Source: Streptomyces mobaraensis NBRC 13819 = DSM 40847 (GTDB taxonomy: Bacteria > Actinomycetota > Actinomycetes > Streptomycetales > Streptomycetaceae). Taken from it: 64,000 bases of DNA. This document shows, piece after piece, positions 46,164-54,151 of the stretch; the stretch's first letter is position 1, and the number at the start of each line of letters is the position of its first letter. A program made the translations under genes and the position numbers. The stretch covers positions 6,969,501 to 7,033,500 of the forward strand of contig NZ_CP072827.1 of assembly GCF_017916255.1 (NCBI RefSeq). The letters run 5' to 3'. The notes beneath the pieces are model-generated. The model was given only the letters and a program-made list of their open reading frames with translations, did not search any database and had not been told where the DNA came from.

Positions 46164-48076
46164 GGCGGACACCGTGGCGGCGGGCCCGGAGGACGGCACC
46201 CCCCGGCCCCCCGGTCGCGCGGACCTTCGCGATGACGGACGTCGTCCGCTGGTTCCGGGAGCTGGCAGCCGAGCAGGACGAGGACCCCGGCCTCGTCCAC
46301 GACACCCTGATCATCGGCGGTGGCGCGGCCGGTGCCGGCGTCCTCCGGGACCTGGCCTCCCGCGGCGACGCGAGCGCCCTGCTGGTCGACCGCGGCCCCT
46401 TCGGCGGCGAGACGTCCAGCAAGACCGGCAAGGCCGTCCACCCCGGCATCCGCTACCTGAGGATGGCCTTCCACCGCGGCCTGCTCGCCTTCCGGCTGCG
46501 CGAGGACCCCAAGATCCGGCAGACGTTCGCCCAGAACCTGCGCGGGGCCTGGCTCGACCTCCAACTGGTCTGGTACGGCACCCGGGAGCGCAAGCTGCTG
46601 ATCGAGACGGGCGGCGGCACGGTCGAGGAGATCCCCAACATCGTCTTCGTCCTGCCCGACAGCCCCGAGAAGAAGTGGGCCGTCTTCTTCGGCATCTCGC
46701 TCTACGACCTGTTCACCACCCTGTGGGCCTGGTGCGGCCTGTCCCCCCGCTTCAGCCGCGTCCGGCTGTTCCGCGACCGCGAGGCGCTCCGCCGCGAACT
46801 GCCCCACCTGGACTCCGACGACGTCCTCGGCGGCATCCTCTACTGGGACGGACGCGCCAACAACGACAAGATCCTGGTCCTGAAGGCGATCCGCGACGCC
46901 TGCCTCCGCGGCTCCGAGACCTTTCCCGTCCGCGCCCTGAGCCACGTCGAGGCCGTGCGCTACGAGTGGGTGGAGGACGGCGGCGGGCACTTCCTGGTGA
47001 CCCTGGCCCGCCGCTTCGAGGCCGACGACCTCCCGGAGACGGTCACCGTCAAGGCCCACACGCTCACCAACGCGGCCGGCCCCTGGATCGACGAGGCGCG
47101 CAACCGCACCCCGCGCCCCGACGGACGCACGTCCGTGGTCTACAGCCGGGGCTCCCATCTGGAGGCGACCAACGAGCGCATCCACCGGCGGCTCTCCGCG
47201 GACCCCCGGCTCCAGGTCGGCCTGGTCCCGCTGAACGCCGAACGCCAGCACTACCTGCGCCCCTTCCACCAGCACGGCCTGTGGTACATCCAGTGCACCA
47301 CCACCGACCGCGCCCACACCGACCCCGACCTCGTCGTCCCGGAGGAGGACGAGATCGAGGAGCTGCTGCACTCCTACAACGCGCTCGTCGGCGAGGAGTG
47401 GCGGATCGGGCGCGAGGACGTCTTCAACGTCTTCTGCGGCATCCGGCCGCTCGCCGCCGACGACGGCGGGAGGATCGCCGTCCAGGACATCTCCCGGATG
47501 TTCCGCGTCAACGAGCGCCCCTGCGGCGGCGGAACCGTCTACGACATGGTCAACGTCAAGCTCACCGAGTTCCGCTGGGCCGGGCGGGAGGTGGCCGGGC
47601 GGATCGCCCGGGAGGTCCGCCGGAAGACGGGCCGCCGGCTCGGCCCGTCCACCACCCGCAGGCTGCCGTTCCTGCCCGTCCGCGACGAGGAGCTGTTCGC
47701 GGTCCACCGGGCCGACGCGCCGCGCCGGGACCCGGAGTTCCTCCGCGAGAAGGTCCGGCACCACGTCCGCCACCAGATGGCGAGCGCCTACGCCGACTAC
47801 CTCCTCAACACCGGCGGCATCAGGGACGCCGTCGTCTTCGACGCCACCGGCCGCTGCGACGTCGACACGGACGTCCTCGACCTCGTCCTGGACGAGATGG
47901 CGGCCCTGCTCGGCTGGGACGACTCCCGGCGCCGCGCCGAGTGGGACGCCTTCGCCGAGGTCTACTGCCGGAACATGACCTTCACCGAACTCGGCGACCG
48001 GGTGCGCAAACACGCCCCGGCGCCGGTTCCGCCCCCTGCCCGGAGCACACCGCACGTCCGACCGCATTCCGCCTGA
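46160..48076 (+). CDS. FAD-dependent dehydrogenase, glycerol-3-phosphate dehydrogenase (GlpD) family
   Basis: A 638-residue flavoprotein. The dinucleotide fold 'LIIGGGAAGAGVLRDLASRGDASALLVDR' sits near residues 48-76, then GlpD-type 'GETSSKTGKAVHPGIRYL', 'LTNAAGPWIDEARNRTP', 'SRGSHLEATNERI' and 'FCGIRPLAADDGG'. A C-terminal helical domain continues past residue 500, as in GlpD. GlpD oxidises C2 of sn-glycerol-3-phosphate to a ketone and passes electrons to quinone. In this operon I infer oxidation of C2 of a phosphoglycerate analogue, supplying the 2-oxo acid for the SerC-like enzyme. The ATG overlaps the kinase stop (ATGA). 'WAVFFGISLYDLFTTLWAW' (about residues 173-192) could be a membrane-touching segment. 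Confidence 0.8.
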   Translation: MRRTPWRRARRTAPPGPPVARTFAMTDVVRWFRELAAEQDEDPGLVHDTLIIGGGAAGAGVLRDLASRGDASALLVDRGPFGGETSSKTGKAVHPGIRYLRMAFHRGLLAFRLREDPKIRQTFAQNLRGAWLDLQLVWYGTRERKLLIETGGGTVEEIPNIVFVLPDSPEKKWAVFFGISLYDLFTTLWAWCGLSPRFSRVRLFRDREALRRELPHLDSDDVLGGILYWDGRANNDKILVLKAIRDACLRGSETFPVRALSHVEAVRYEWVEDGGGHFLVTLARRFEADDLPETVTVKAHTLTNAAGPWIDEARNRTPRPDGRTSVVYSRGSHLEATNERIHRRLSADPRLQVGLVPLNAERQHYLRPFHQHGLWYIQCTTTDRAHTDPDLVVPEEDEIEELLHSYNALVGEEWRIGREDVFNVFCGIRPLAADDGGRIAVQDISRMFRVNERPCGGGTVYDMVNVKLTEFRWAGREVAGRIAREVRRKTGRRLGPSTTRRLPFLPVRDEELFAVHRADAPRRDPEFLREKVRHHVRHQMASAYADYLLNTGGIRDAVVFDATGRCDVDTDVLDLVLDEMAALLGWDDSRRRAEWDAFAEVYCRNMTFTELGDRVRKHAPAPVPPPARSTPHVRPHSA

Positions 48077-48089
48077 GAGGGGCCGCCGC

Positions 48090-49070
48090 GTGTACTTCGA
48101 CAAGGACGCCAGTCCGGACGACATCGAGGGCGAGACCGTCGCCGTCGTCGGCTACGGGATCCAGGGCAAGGCGTTCGCCGCCAACCTCCGCGACAGCGGC
48201 GTCCGCGTCGTCGTGGGCAATCGCGACGACGCCTACCGGGACGCCGCCGTCGCCGACGGCTTCGACACCCGGCCGATCGCCGACGCGGTCGCCGAGGCGT
48301 CGATCGTCCTGCTCCTCATCCCCGACGAGGCCCACCAGGAGGTCTACACCGCGCACATCGCCCCGCACCTGGCCGACGGCGACCTGTTCGTGCTGGCCCA
48401 CGGCTTCTCCGTCCGCTACGGACGGATCGACCTCCCGCCGGGCGCGGACGTGGCCCTCCTGGCCCCCAAGATGTTCGGCAAACCGATCCGGCAGCGGTAC
48501 CTGGACGGATCCGGGGTGCTCGCCTTCGTCGACGTCGTCCAGGACGCCACCGGGCGGACGCTGCGCCGCATCCTCGCCGTCGCCCGCGCCGTCGGTTTCA
48601 CCCGGTACGGCGTGCTGCCCGTGCCGCACGCCACCGAGACGGAACTCGACCTGTTCCAGGAGCAGTTCCTCACCCCGCTGCTGCTCGACGCGTTCCGGAC
48701 GGCGTTCGAGGTGCTGGTCGAGGGCGGCTACGACCCGGTGCCCGCGCTGCTCGACATGCACGCCTCCGGGGAGATGGCGGAGATGCTCGTCGAGGCGGCC
48801 GACACCGGACTGTACGAGGTGGTCGAGCAACAGGGCTCGCCCACCTGCCGGTTCGGAGTCCAGCGCTACCTGGGGAAGCTCCTCGGCGACGAGGTCCGGG
48901 ACAAGGGCCGGGCGATCCTGGACGACATCAGGAACGGCGGCTTCGTCGAGGCGCTGTCCAAGGAGGCCGAGGCCGACTACCCGAGCCTCGCCGACTACAC
49001 GGCCGCCTACCGCGCGGGCGCCCTCACCCGCGCCCACGACCGCTACCGGGCCGTCCTCGAAGGCCGCTGA
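48090..49070 (+). CDS. ketol-acid reductoisomerase-like enzyme with altered metal site (BurG-like)
   Basis: A 326-residue class I KARI homologue. The NADPH fold is 'VAVVGYGIQGKAFAANLRDSGVRVVVG' (GYGIQG, residues 21-26), and 'LAHGFSVRYGRIDLPPGADVALLAPK' matches the KARI 'AHGF...PP.DV...APK' stretch. In the metal-binding helices Asp187 and Glu191 (ELDLFQEQ) are kept, but the second acidic pair (Glu226/Glu230 in classical KARI) aligns with Asp222 and Ser226. 'QQGSPTCRFG' replaces 'SISNTAEYG'. No acetolactate synthase or dihydroxyacid dehydratase is nearby, so it is not for branched-chain amino acids. BurG of the Burkholderia malleicyprol pathway is a KARI homologue that makes a cyclopropanol from a sulfonium diol; I infer the same step here. 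GTG start with GAGAGGGG. Confidence 0.82.
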   Translation: MYFDKDASPDDIEGETVAVVGYGIQGKAFAANLRDSGVRVVVGNRDDAYRDAAVADGFDTRPIADAVAEASIVLLLIPDEAHQEVYTAHIAPHLADGDLFVLAHGFSVRYGRIDLPPGADVALLAPKMFGKPIRQRYLDGSGVLAFVDVVQDATGRTLRRILAVARAVGFTRYGVLPVPHATETELDLFQEQFLTPLLLDAFRTAFEVLVEGGYDPVPALLDMHASGEMAEMLVEAADTGLYEVVEQQGSPTCRFGVQRYLGKLLGDEVRDKGRAILDDIRNGGFVEALSKEAEADYPSLADYTAAYRAGALTRAHDRYRAVLEGR

Positions 49071-49112
49071 GCCGGGCCGCCGGAAAACGAACCGAACGGA
49101 AGGAGCGGACCA

Positions 49113-50510
49113 GTGCAGCACGAGATCAGGCAGGACGACGGCGAGGCGCTCGTCGCCAAGGACGCGCGGCACGTCCTGCACCCCTGGGCGGACCTCTCCG
49201 CCCTCGGCACGGGCACGTCCCTCGTCGTCACCGAGGCGAGCGGCGTCGAGGTCGTGGACGCCGCGGGCCGCAAGTACCTGGACGCCATCGGCGGCATGTG
49301 GTGCGTGACCGTCGGCTACGGGCGGCAGGAGCTCGTCGACGCGATGAGCGCCCAGGCGTCGCGCATGCCGTACTTCACCCCGTTCGCCGACGTCTCCAAC
49401 GAGCCGGCCGCCGAACTGGCCGCCACGCTGGCCGAGCTGTCGCCGGGCGACCTGAACCGCGTCCACTTCACCACCTGCGGCTCCACCGCCGTGGACTCCG
49501 CCGTCCGGATCGCCCACCTTTACTTCGCCGCCCAGGGCCGCCCCGAGAAGCGCCACGTCCTCTCCCGGACCGACGCCTACCACGGCAGCACCTACCTGGG
49601 CGCCTCGCTGTCCGGCAAGGAGGCGGACCGGACGCGCTTCCACTACGAGAACGAGTGGGTGCACCACCTCGAGAGCCCGGGGTACGACCCAGACACCTCG
49701 CCGGTCACCGCGGCCGAGCGGCTGGCCGGGCTGCTCGAGGGAATGGAGGCGGCCATCGCCGCCCTCGGGGCCGACACCATCGCCTGCTTCGTCGCGGAAC
49801 CGGTCCTGGCCTCCGGCGGCGTCCTCGTCCCGCCGCCCGGCTATCACGAGGCCACCCGGGAGCTCTGCCGGCGCCACGACATCCTCTACATCTCGGACGA
49901 GGTCGTCACCGGCTTCGGCCGGCTCGGCCACTTCTTCGCCTCCGAGGCCCGCTTCGGGATCGTCCCCGACCTGCTGGTCACCGCGAAGGGGCTGACCTCC
50001 GGCTACCAGCCGCTGGGCGCCGTCCTGATCTCCGACCGGATCGCCGACGCCCTCGCCCGCACCGCCGACCCGGCCAAACCGGTCTTTTCCAACGGCTTCA
50101 CCTACTCCGGCCACCCGGTCGCCTGCGCCACCGCCCTCGCCAACATCGAGGTGATGCGGCGCGAGGACGTCTGCGGCCACGTCCGGGACGTCGGCCCGTA
50201 CTTCGTCGGCCGGCTCCGCGAACTGCGTGCGTCGCCGATCGTCGCCGCCGTGCGCGGCGACCACCTGATGGCCTGCGTCGAGTGCCACGTGCCCGGCGAG
50301 TCCGGGCCCACCCTGCGCAACCAGGCCCTCGCCGCCCGCGTCGACCGGCACTGCGAGACCTCCGGGCTCCTCGTCCGGCCCTTCGAGAACCTCTGCATCA
50401 TGTCGCCGCCCCTCGTCGTCACCAAGGGCGAGATCGACCGGATCGTCGACATCATGGCCGACGCGCTCGCCCGCGCGGAGCGCGACCTGCGGGACGAGGG
50501 GATCGGCTAG
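49113..50510 (+). CDS. class III PLP aminotransferase (proposed DMSP-amine aminotransferase)
   Basis: A 465-residue omega-amine type aminotransferase. Family marks: 'YLDAIGGMWCVTVGYGRQELVDAM' (about residues 50-73), 'FTTCGSTAVDSAVRIA', 'DAYHGSTYLGASLSGKE', 'ISDEVVTGFGRLGHFF' and the PLP lysine in 'VTAKGLTSGYQPLGAV' (about residue 292). It resembles omega-amino acid:pyruvate and taurine:pyruvate transaminases, which act on terminal amines. In context it should convert 3-dimethylsulfoniopropylamine to the aldehyde, a known step of bacterial DMSP synthesis via S-methylmethionine. GTG start with GAAGGAG seven bases upstream. Confidence 0.82.
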   Translation: MQHEIRQDDGEALVAKDARHVLHPWADLSALGTGTSLVVTEASGVEVVDAAGRKYLDAIGGMWCVTVGYGRQELVDAMSAQASRMPYFTPFADVSNEPAAELAATLAELSPGDLNRVHFTTCGSTAVDSAVRIAHLYFAAQGRPEKRHVLSRTDAYHGSTYLGASLSGKEADRTRFHYENEWVHHLESPGYDPDTSPVTAAERLAGLLEGMEAAIAALGADTIACFVAEPVLASGGVLVPPPGYHEATRELCRRHDILYISDEVVTGFGRLGHFFASEARFGIVPDLLVTAKGLTSGYQPLGAVLISDRIADALARTADPAKPVFSNGFTYSGHPVACATALANIEVMRREDVCGHVRDVGPYFVGRLRELRASPIVAAVRGDHLMACVECHVPGESGPTLRNQALAARVDRHCETSGLLVRPFENLCIMSPPLVVTKGEIDRIVDIMADALARAERDLRDEGIG

Positions 50511-50582
50511 CGGCGGAGGCGACGGCGACCACGTGCCACGACCCCCGCCCGGCACCGAAAGGTGACAGCGAAAGTGACAGCA

Positions 50583-52022
50583 ATGGAAGCACCCCCCGTC
50601 GTCCTGGACTGCCGCGGCCTGCCGCCCGCGCTCACCGTCCTCCGCGTCAAACAGGCCGTCTGCGCCGGACCGGCCCCCGACGCCCCGCTCGGCGTCGTCC
50701 TCGACCCGGAGTGCGGCCGGGACCGCCTGGCCGACGCCCTCGGCGCGGCGGCCGCGCGACGGCTGCGTTACCTGCCGCCGAGCGCCGTCGACGGACCGGA
50801 CCCGGCCGCCGCCCCACCGCCGGCCGCCTGGTGGCAGCGGCCCGACCTCCGGCACACCGACGGCCGGCTGCACCTAGGCCGTACCGACCTGGAGGCGCTG
50901 GCCGCCCGCACCGGCACCCCGGTCCACGTCCTCAGCGCCGACCGGGTACGGGAGAACGTCCGCCGGCTGGCCGCCGCGCTGGACGCGGCCGGCGTCGACC
51001 ACCGCATCCACTACGCGATCAAGGCGAACCGGTCCACCGCCCTCCTGACGTACCTGCGGACCCTCGGCCTCTGCGGCGTCGACGTCTGCTCGGCGGGGGA
51101 GTTGCGGCACGCCGCGGCCTGCGGGTTCCCGGCCGACGCGATCTCCTTCACCGGCACCTCGCTCTCCGCCCAGGACATCGACGTCCTCGCCCGCTTCGAC
51201 GGCCTGCGGATCAACCTCGACTCGCGCTCCTCCCTGGACGCCCTGGGCCGCGCCCGCCCCGGCCGCGAGGTGGGCCTGCGCGTCAACCCGGCCGCCGGCG
51301 CGGGCTACCAGGGCGATCCCCGGCTGAGCTACAGCGGCGCCCCCACCACCAAGTTCGGCGTCTACCGCGAGCACCTGGACGACGCCAGGGCCATCGCCGC
51401 ACGCCACGGCCTGAAGATCGTCCGGCTCCACTTCCACGTGGGCTGCGGCTGGCTCGACCCCCAGCTCGGCGAGCTGGAGGACGCCCTCGACGCCGCCGAC
51501 GCGTTCACCGCGCACTTCCCCGACCTGCGCGAGGTCAACATCGGCGGCGGGCTGGGCGTCCCCCACACCCCGGCCGACGCGCCCCTCGACCTGGACCGCT
51601 GGGCCGCCGCCGTCGCCCGGCGGTTCGCCGGCCGCGGCCTGACCGTCGCCGTCGAACCGGGCGACTACCTCGTCAAGGACGCCGGGCTGCTCCTCACCAC
51701 CGTCACGTACGTGGAGCGGCGCCGGGACGTGCTGTTCGCCGGGCTCGACGCCGGCTTCAACCTGGCCATGGAGCCCGTCTTCTACGGCCTGCCCTGCGAA
51801 CCCGTCGCGGTCACGCCCCGATGGGACGAGGGCACCGAGACGTACACCGTCGTCGGCAACATCAACGAGGCCCTCGACCAGTGGGCCGTCGACCACCCCA
51901 TGCCCCGGCTGCGCGAGGGCGACCGGGTGGCGCTGATCAACGCCGGCGGCTACGCCGCGTCCATGCGCTCCGACCACTGCCTCCGGGAAGCGGCCGGGGA
52001 CGTCCTGCTGATCGACCAGTAA
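50583..52022 (+). CDS. fold-III PLP decarboxylase (proposed S-methylmethionine decarboxylase)
   Basis: About 479 residues; residues 95-470 are the ornithine/diaminopimelate decarboxylase fold. The PLP lysine is in 'IHYAIKANRSTALL' (about residue 147), 'LHFHVGCGW' and 'VNIGGGLGVPH' bind the phosphate, 'AVEPGDYLVKDAG' follows, and 'INAGGYAASM' is the C-terminal strand. The usual 'CESxD' active-site motif reads 'GNINEALDQW', hinting at an unusual substrate. The first 90 residues are an extra domain I do not recognise. The expected reaction is removal of CO2 from S-methylmethionine, as in Streptomyces DMSP synthesis. The ATG at 50583 has GAAAG at good distance; an in-frame GTG at 50562 is possible. 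Confidence 0.8.
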   Translation: MEAPPVVLDCRGLPPALTVLRVKQAVCAGPAPDAPLGVVLDPECGRDRLADALGAAAARRLRYLPPSAVDGPDPAAAPPPAAWWQRPDLRHTDGRLHLGRTDLEALAARTGTPVHVLSADRVRENVRRLAAALDAAGVDHRIHYAIKANRSTALLTYLRTLGLCGVDVCSAGELRHAAACGFPADAISFTGTSLSAQDIDVLARFDGLRINLDSRSSLDALGRARPGREVGLRVNPAAGAGYQGDPRLSYSGAPTTKFGVYREHLDDARAIAARHGLKIVRLHFHVGCGWLDPQLGELEDALDAADAFTAHFPDLREVNIGGGLGVPHTPADAPLDLDRWAAAVARRFAGRGLTVAVEPGDYLVKDAGLLLTTVTYVERRRDVLFAGLDAGFNLAMEPVFYGLPCEPVAVTPRWDEGTETYTVVGNINEALDQWAVDHPMPRLREGDRVALINAGGYAASMRSDHCLREAAGDVLLIDQ

Positions 52023-52068
52023 CCGGGCGGGCGGCGCCCCGCCCGCCATCACCGGGAGGTTTGATGAC

Positions 52069-53034
52069 ATGCCGTCCGAGCACACGATGTTAGCCCCGGC
52101 GCCCGCCCCGGCCTCGGTACCGGACCCGGCCCCGGCCTCCGTGCCGAGCTTCACCTTCGACCCGTCCGACCCCTGGACGGTCACCTTCCAGGCCGGTCTG
52201 GAACGCGCCGGACTGCGCGGCCGGCGCGTCTACGAGGTCGGCGTCGGCAGCGGCGCCAACGTCCTGCACCTGCTGCGGCGGTGCGGCGCCGCGCACGTCA
52301 CCGCCAGCGACCTGGATCCCCGACTGCCGCCCCTCGCCCGGCGGTTCGTCATGGACGCCGCCCCCGGCCTCGCCGGCCGCTGCCGGTTCATCGAGGGATC
52401 CGTCAGCCTCGTCGACGGGCCCGCGGCCACGGAGGCGGTCGTCGCCGCGGACACCGTCGTGGCCTGCCTGCCGCAGGTGCCGGACCCCGGGGACGCGATG
52501 TACACCCGGTTCCGCGCCGCCCATCTGCGGACCGGCCCCGAGACCGGCGGCCCGCTCCGGATCACGGACCACGCGGCCCACTACTACCCGTGGTCCGCCT
52601 TCGACGACCACCCGTTCAACGCCGTGGGCCTCGGCCTGATCGAGGCGCTGCTCCGCCGCGTCCGCGCCCGCGCGCCCCGGGCCGAGGTGGTGCTCAACCT
52701 CGGCTGCCGGATCGGCAAGGACGTCCTGACGCGGCTGTTCCGCGCGCACGGCTACCGCCCCGAGGAGCTGGCCTCCCGCGTCGTCCCGCAGGACGGCCGC
52801 ACCGACATCACCTTCTTCGCCGCCCTGGAGGCGGCGCTGCGCGGCACCGGCCACGAGAAGGACTTCACCTGCTCCTTCTCCGCCGACCCCGAGGGCCGCC
52901 GGCCGCTCTCGGCCACCGAGGCCGCCGACCGGCTCGCCGCCGACCCCGGGACCCCGGTCTTCCACGAGATCTGCGTGCTGCGCGGCCGGCCCACCGCTTT
53001 TGACGACGTCCCCGACGAGGAGGACCGGCGATGA
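52069..53034 (+). CDS. SAM-dependent methyltransferase, methionine S-methyltransferase-like
   Basis: A 321-residue methyltransferase. After a Pro/Ala-rich 35-residue start come 'WTVTFQAGLERAGLRGRRVYEVGVGSGANVLHLL' (SAM motif I near residues 57-63), 'TASDLDPRLPPLARRFV' and 'VVACLPQVPDPGDAM' (about residues 129-143). Then 'NAVGLGLIEALLRRVRARAPRAEVVLNLGCRIGKDVLTRLFRAHGY' follows. These blocks match, in order, the N-terminal domain of plant methionine S-methyltransferase (IVGCIPQILNPNPEAM; GLGLI; FNMGGRPG). Plant enzymes carry a large C-terminal aminotransferase-like domain; this one does not, as in bacterial MmtN. It should make S-methylmethionine from methionine, the entry to the pathway. Its stop overlaps the dioxygenase start by 4 bp. 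Confidence 0.8.
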   Translation: MPSEHTMLAPAPAPASVPDPAPASVPSFTFDPSDPWTVTFQAGLERAGLRGRRVYEVGVGSGANVLHLLRRCGAAHVTASDLDPRLPPLARRFVMDAAPGLAGRCRFIEGSVSLVDGPAATEAVVAADTVVACLPQVPDPGDAMYTRFRAAHLRTGPETGGPLRITDHAAHYYPWSAFDDHPFNAVGLGLIEALLRRVRARAPRAEVVLNLGCRIGKDVLTRLFRAHGYRPEELASRVVPQDGRTDITFFAALEAALRGTGHEKDFTCSFSADPEGRRPLSATEAADRLAADPGTPVFHEICVLRGRPTAFDDVPDEEDRR

Positions 53035-54074
53035 CGACCGAGGCGACCGCTCCCGCCTTCCAGCGCGTCGGACTCGGCGCGTCCTTCCGGCTGCCGGTCC
53101 GCGGGCGGAGGTTCCTCGCCGGGTCCGCCCACGAGAGCTTCCCGGACAGCGTGCCCGACGCCAACGGGATGATCCCGGCCTTCGCCGTCGCCGACCCGGC
53201 GTCCTCCGGGCTCACGGCGGCGGTCCGGGAGCTGATCGACGCGACGCTGCCCGCGTCCGGCGGCCTCCTGCTGCGCGGCCTGCCGCTGACCGGCAAGCCC
53301 GGCTTCGAGCGGCTGGTCGCGGATCTGGGATACCCGCCCATGGGCTACCGCGGCGGCATCGCCGTCCGCCGCAACGACACCGGGGCCGCGCTCGCCACCA
53401 GCGACGAGGACCCCCGCATCACCCTCTCGCCGCACAACGAGATGGCCTACCTGTCCGACCATCCGCGCAAGGTCTTCTTCTACTGCGAGACCGCGGCGGG
53501 CGAGGGCGGCGAGGTCCCCGTCAACGACATCCGCGAGACCGGCCGGATCCTCCCCGAGGGCCTCCGCGCGGAGTTCGCCGAGCGGGGCGTGCGCTACCAC
53601 CGGAGACTGGCACGCACGGCGACCGCGGGCGCCATGGGCTGGACCGAGACCTTCGGCACCGAGAACAAGGACGACGTCGCGGAGCACCTGGCCGCGTCCG
53701 GCCACGTCTTCCGGTGGGGCCCCGGCGACGAACTGCACTACCACTACCGCCGCGACGCCTTCACCACCCACCCCGAGACCGGCGAACGGCTCTGGTTCAA
53801 CCAGATCACCGAACTCCACAGCTCCTACTGGCGCGCACACCCCGACTTCCCCACCGACCTCCCTGACCACGCCTACCCCGCGACCACCAGCTACGGCGAC
53901 GGCGAGCCCATCGACGAGGACACCATCGCGTTCCTCCGCGGCCTCCTCTGGCGCACCACACACGCCGTACGAATGCGGCCGGGGGACGTCCTGGTCCTCG
54001 ACAACCAGGTGCTCCAGCACGGGCGGTTCGCCTTCACCGGGCCGCGCCGCCACTTCGTCAGCCTCACCCGCTGA
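53031..54074 (+). CDS. TauD/TfdA-family Fe(II)/2-oxoglutarate dioxygenase (SyrP-like)
   Basis: A 347-residue dioxygenase. The iron triad is His135 and Glu137 in 'LSPHNEMAYLSDHPRKVFFYCE' (an HxE rather than HxD form, as in SyrP-type hydroxylases) plus His330 in 'LVLDNQVLQHGRFAF'. An Arg for 2-oxoglutarate lies just after (GPRRHF). 'GGEVPVNDIRETGRIL' is also typical of this branch. SyrP relatives hydroxylate beta or alpha carbons of carrier-bound or free acids. I infer hydroxylation of gonyol to gonydiol. The ATG overlaps the upstream stop (ATGA), so expression is coupled to the methyltransferase. Confidence 0.82.
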   Translation: MTTEATAPAFQRVGLGASFRLPVRGRRFLAGSAHESFPDSVPDANGMIPAFAVADPASSGLTAAVRELIDATLPASGGLLLRGLPLTGKPGFERLVADLGYPPMGYRGGIAVRRNDTGAALATSDEDPRITLSPHNEMAYLSDHPRKVFFYCETAAGEGGEVPVNDIRETGRILPEGLRAEFAERGVRYHRRLARTATAGAMGWTETFGTENKDDVAEHLAASGHVFRWGPGDELHYHYRRDAFTTHPETGERLWFNQITELHSSYWRAHPDFPTDLPDHAYPATTSYGDGEPIDEDTIAFLRGLLWRTTHAVRMRPGDVLVLDNQVLQHGRFAFTGPRRHFVSLTR

Positions 54075-54151
54075 CCCCGCCCCTCGTGCCGCCGTCCGTC
54101 GGGCCCCGCGCCCGGCGGACCCGCCCTCGTGTACCGGAAGGACGAACGCCC

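Noticed and set aside
48090..49070. Housekeeping ilvC
   Set aside because: No ilvB, ilvN or ilvD nearby, altered metal ligands, and it sits inside a biosynthetic operon.
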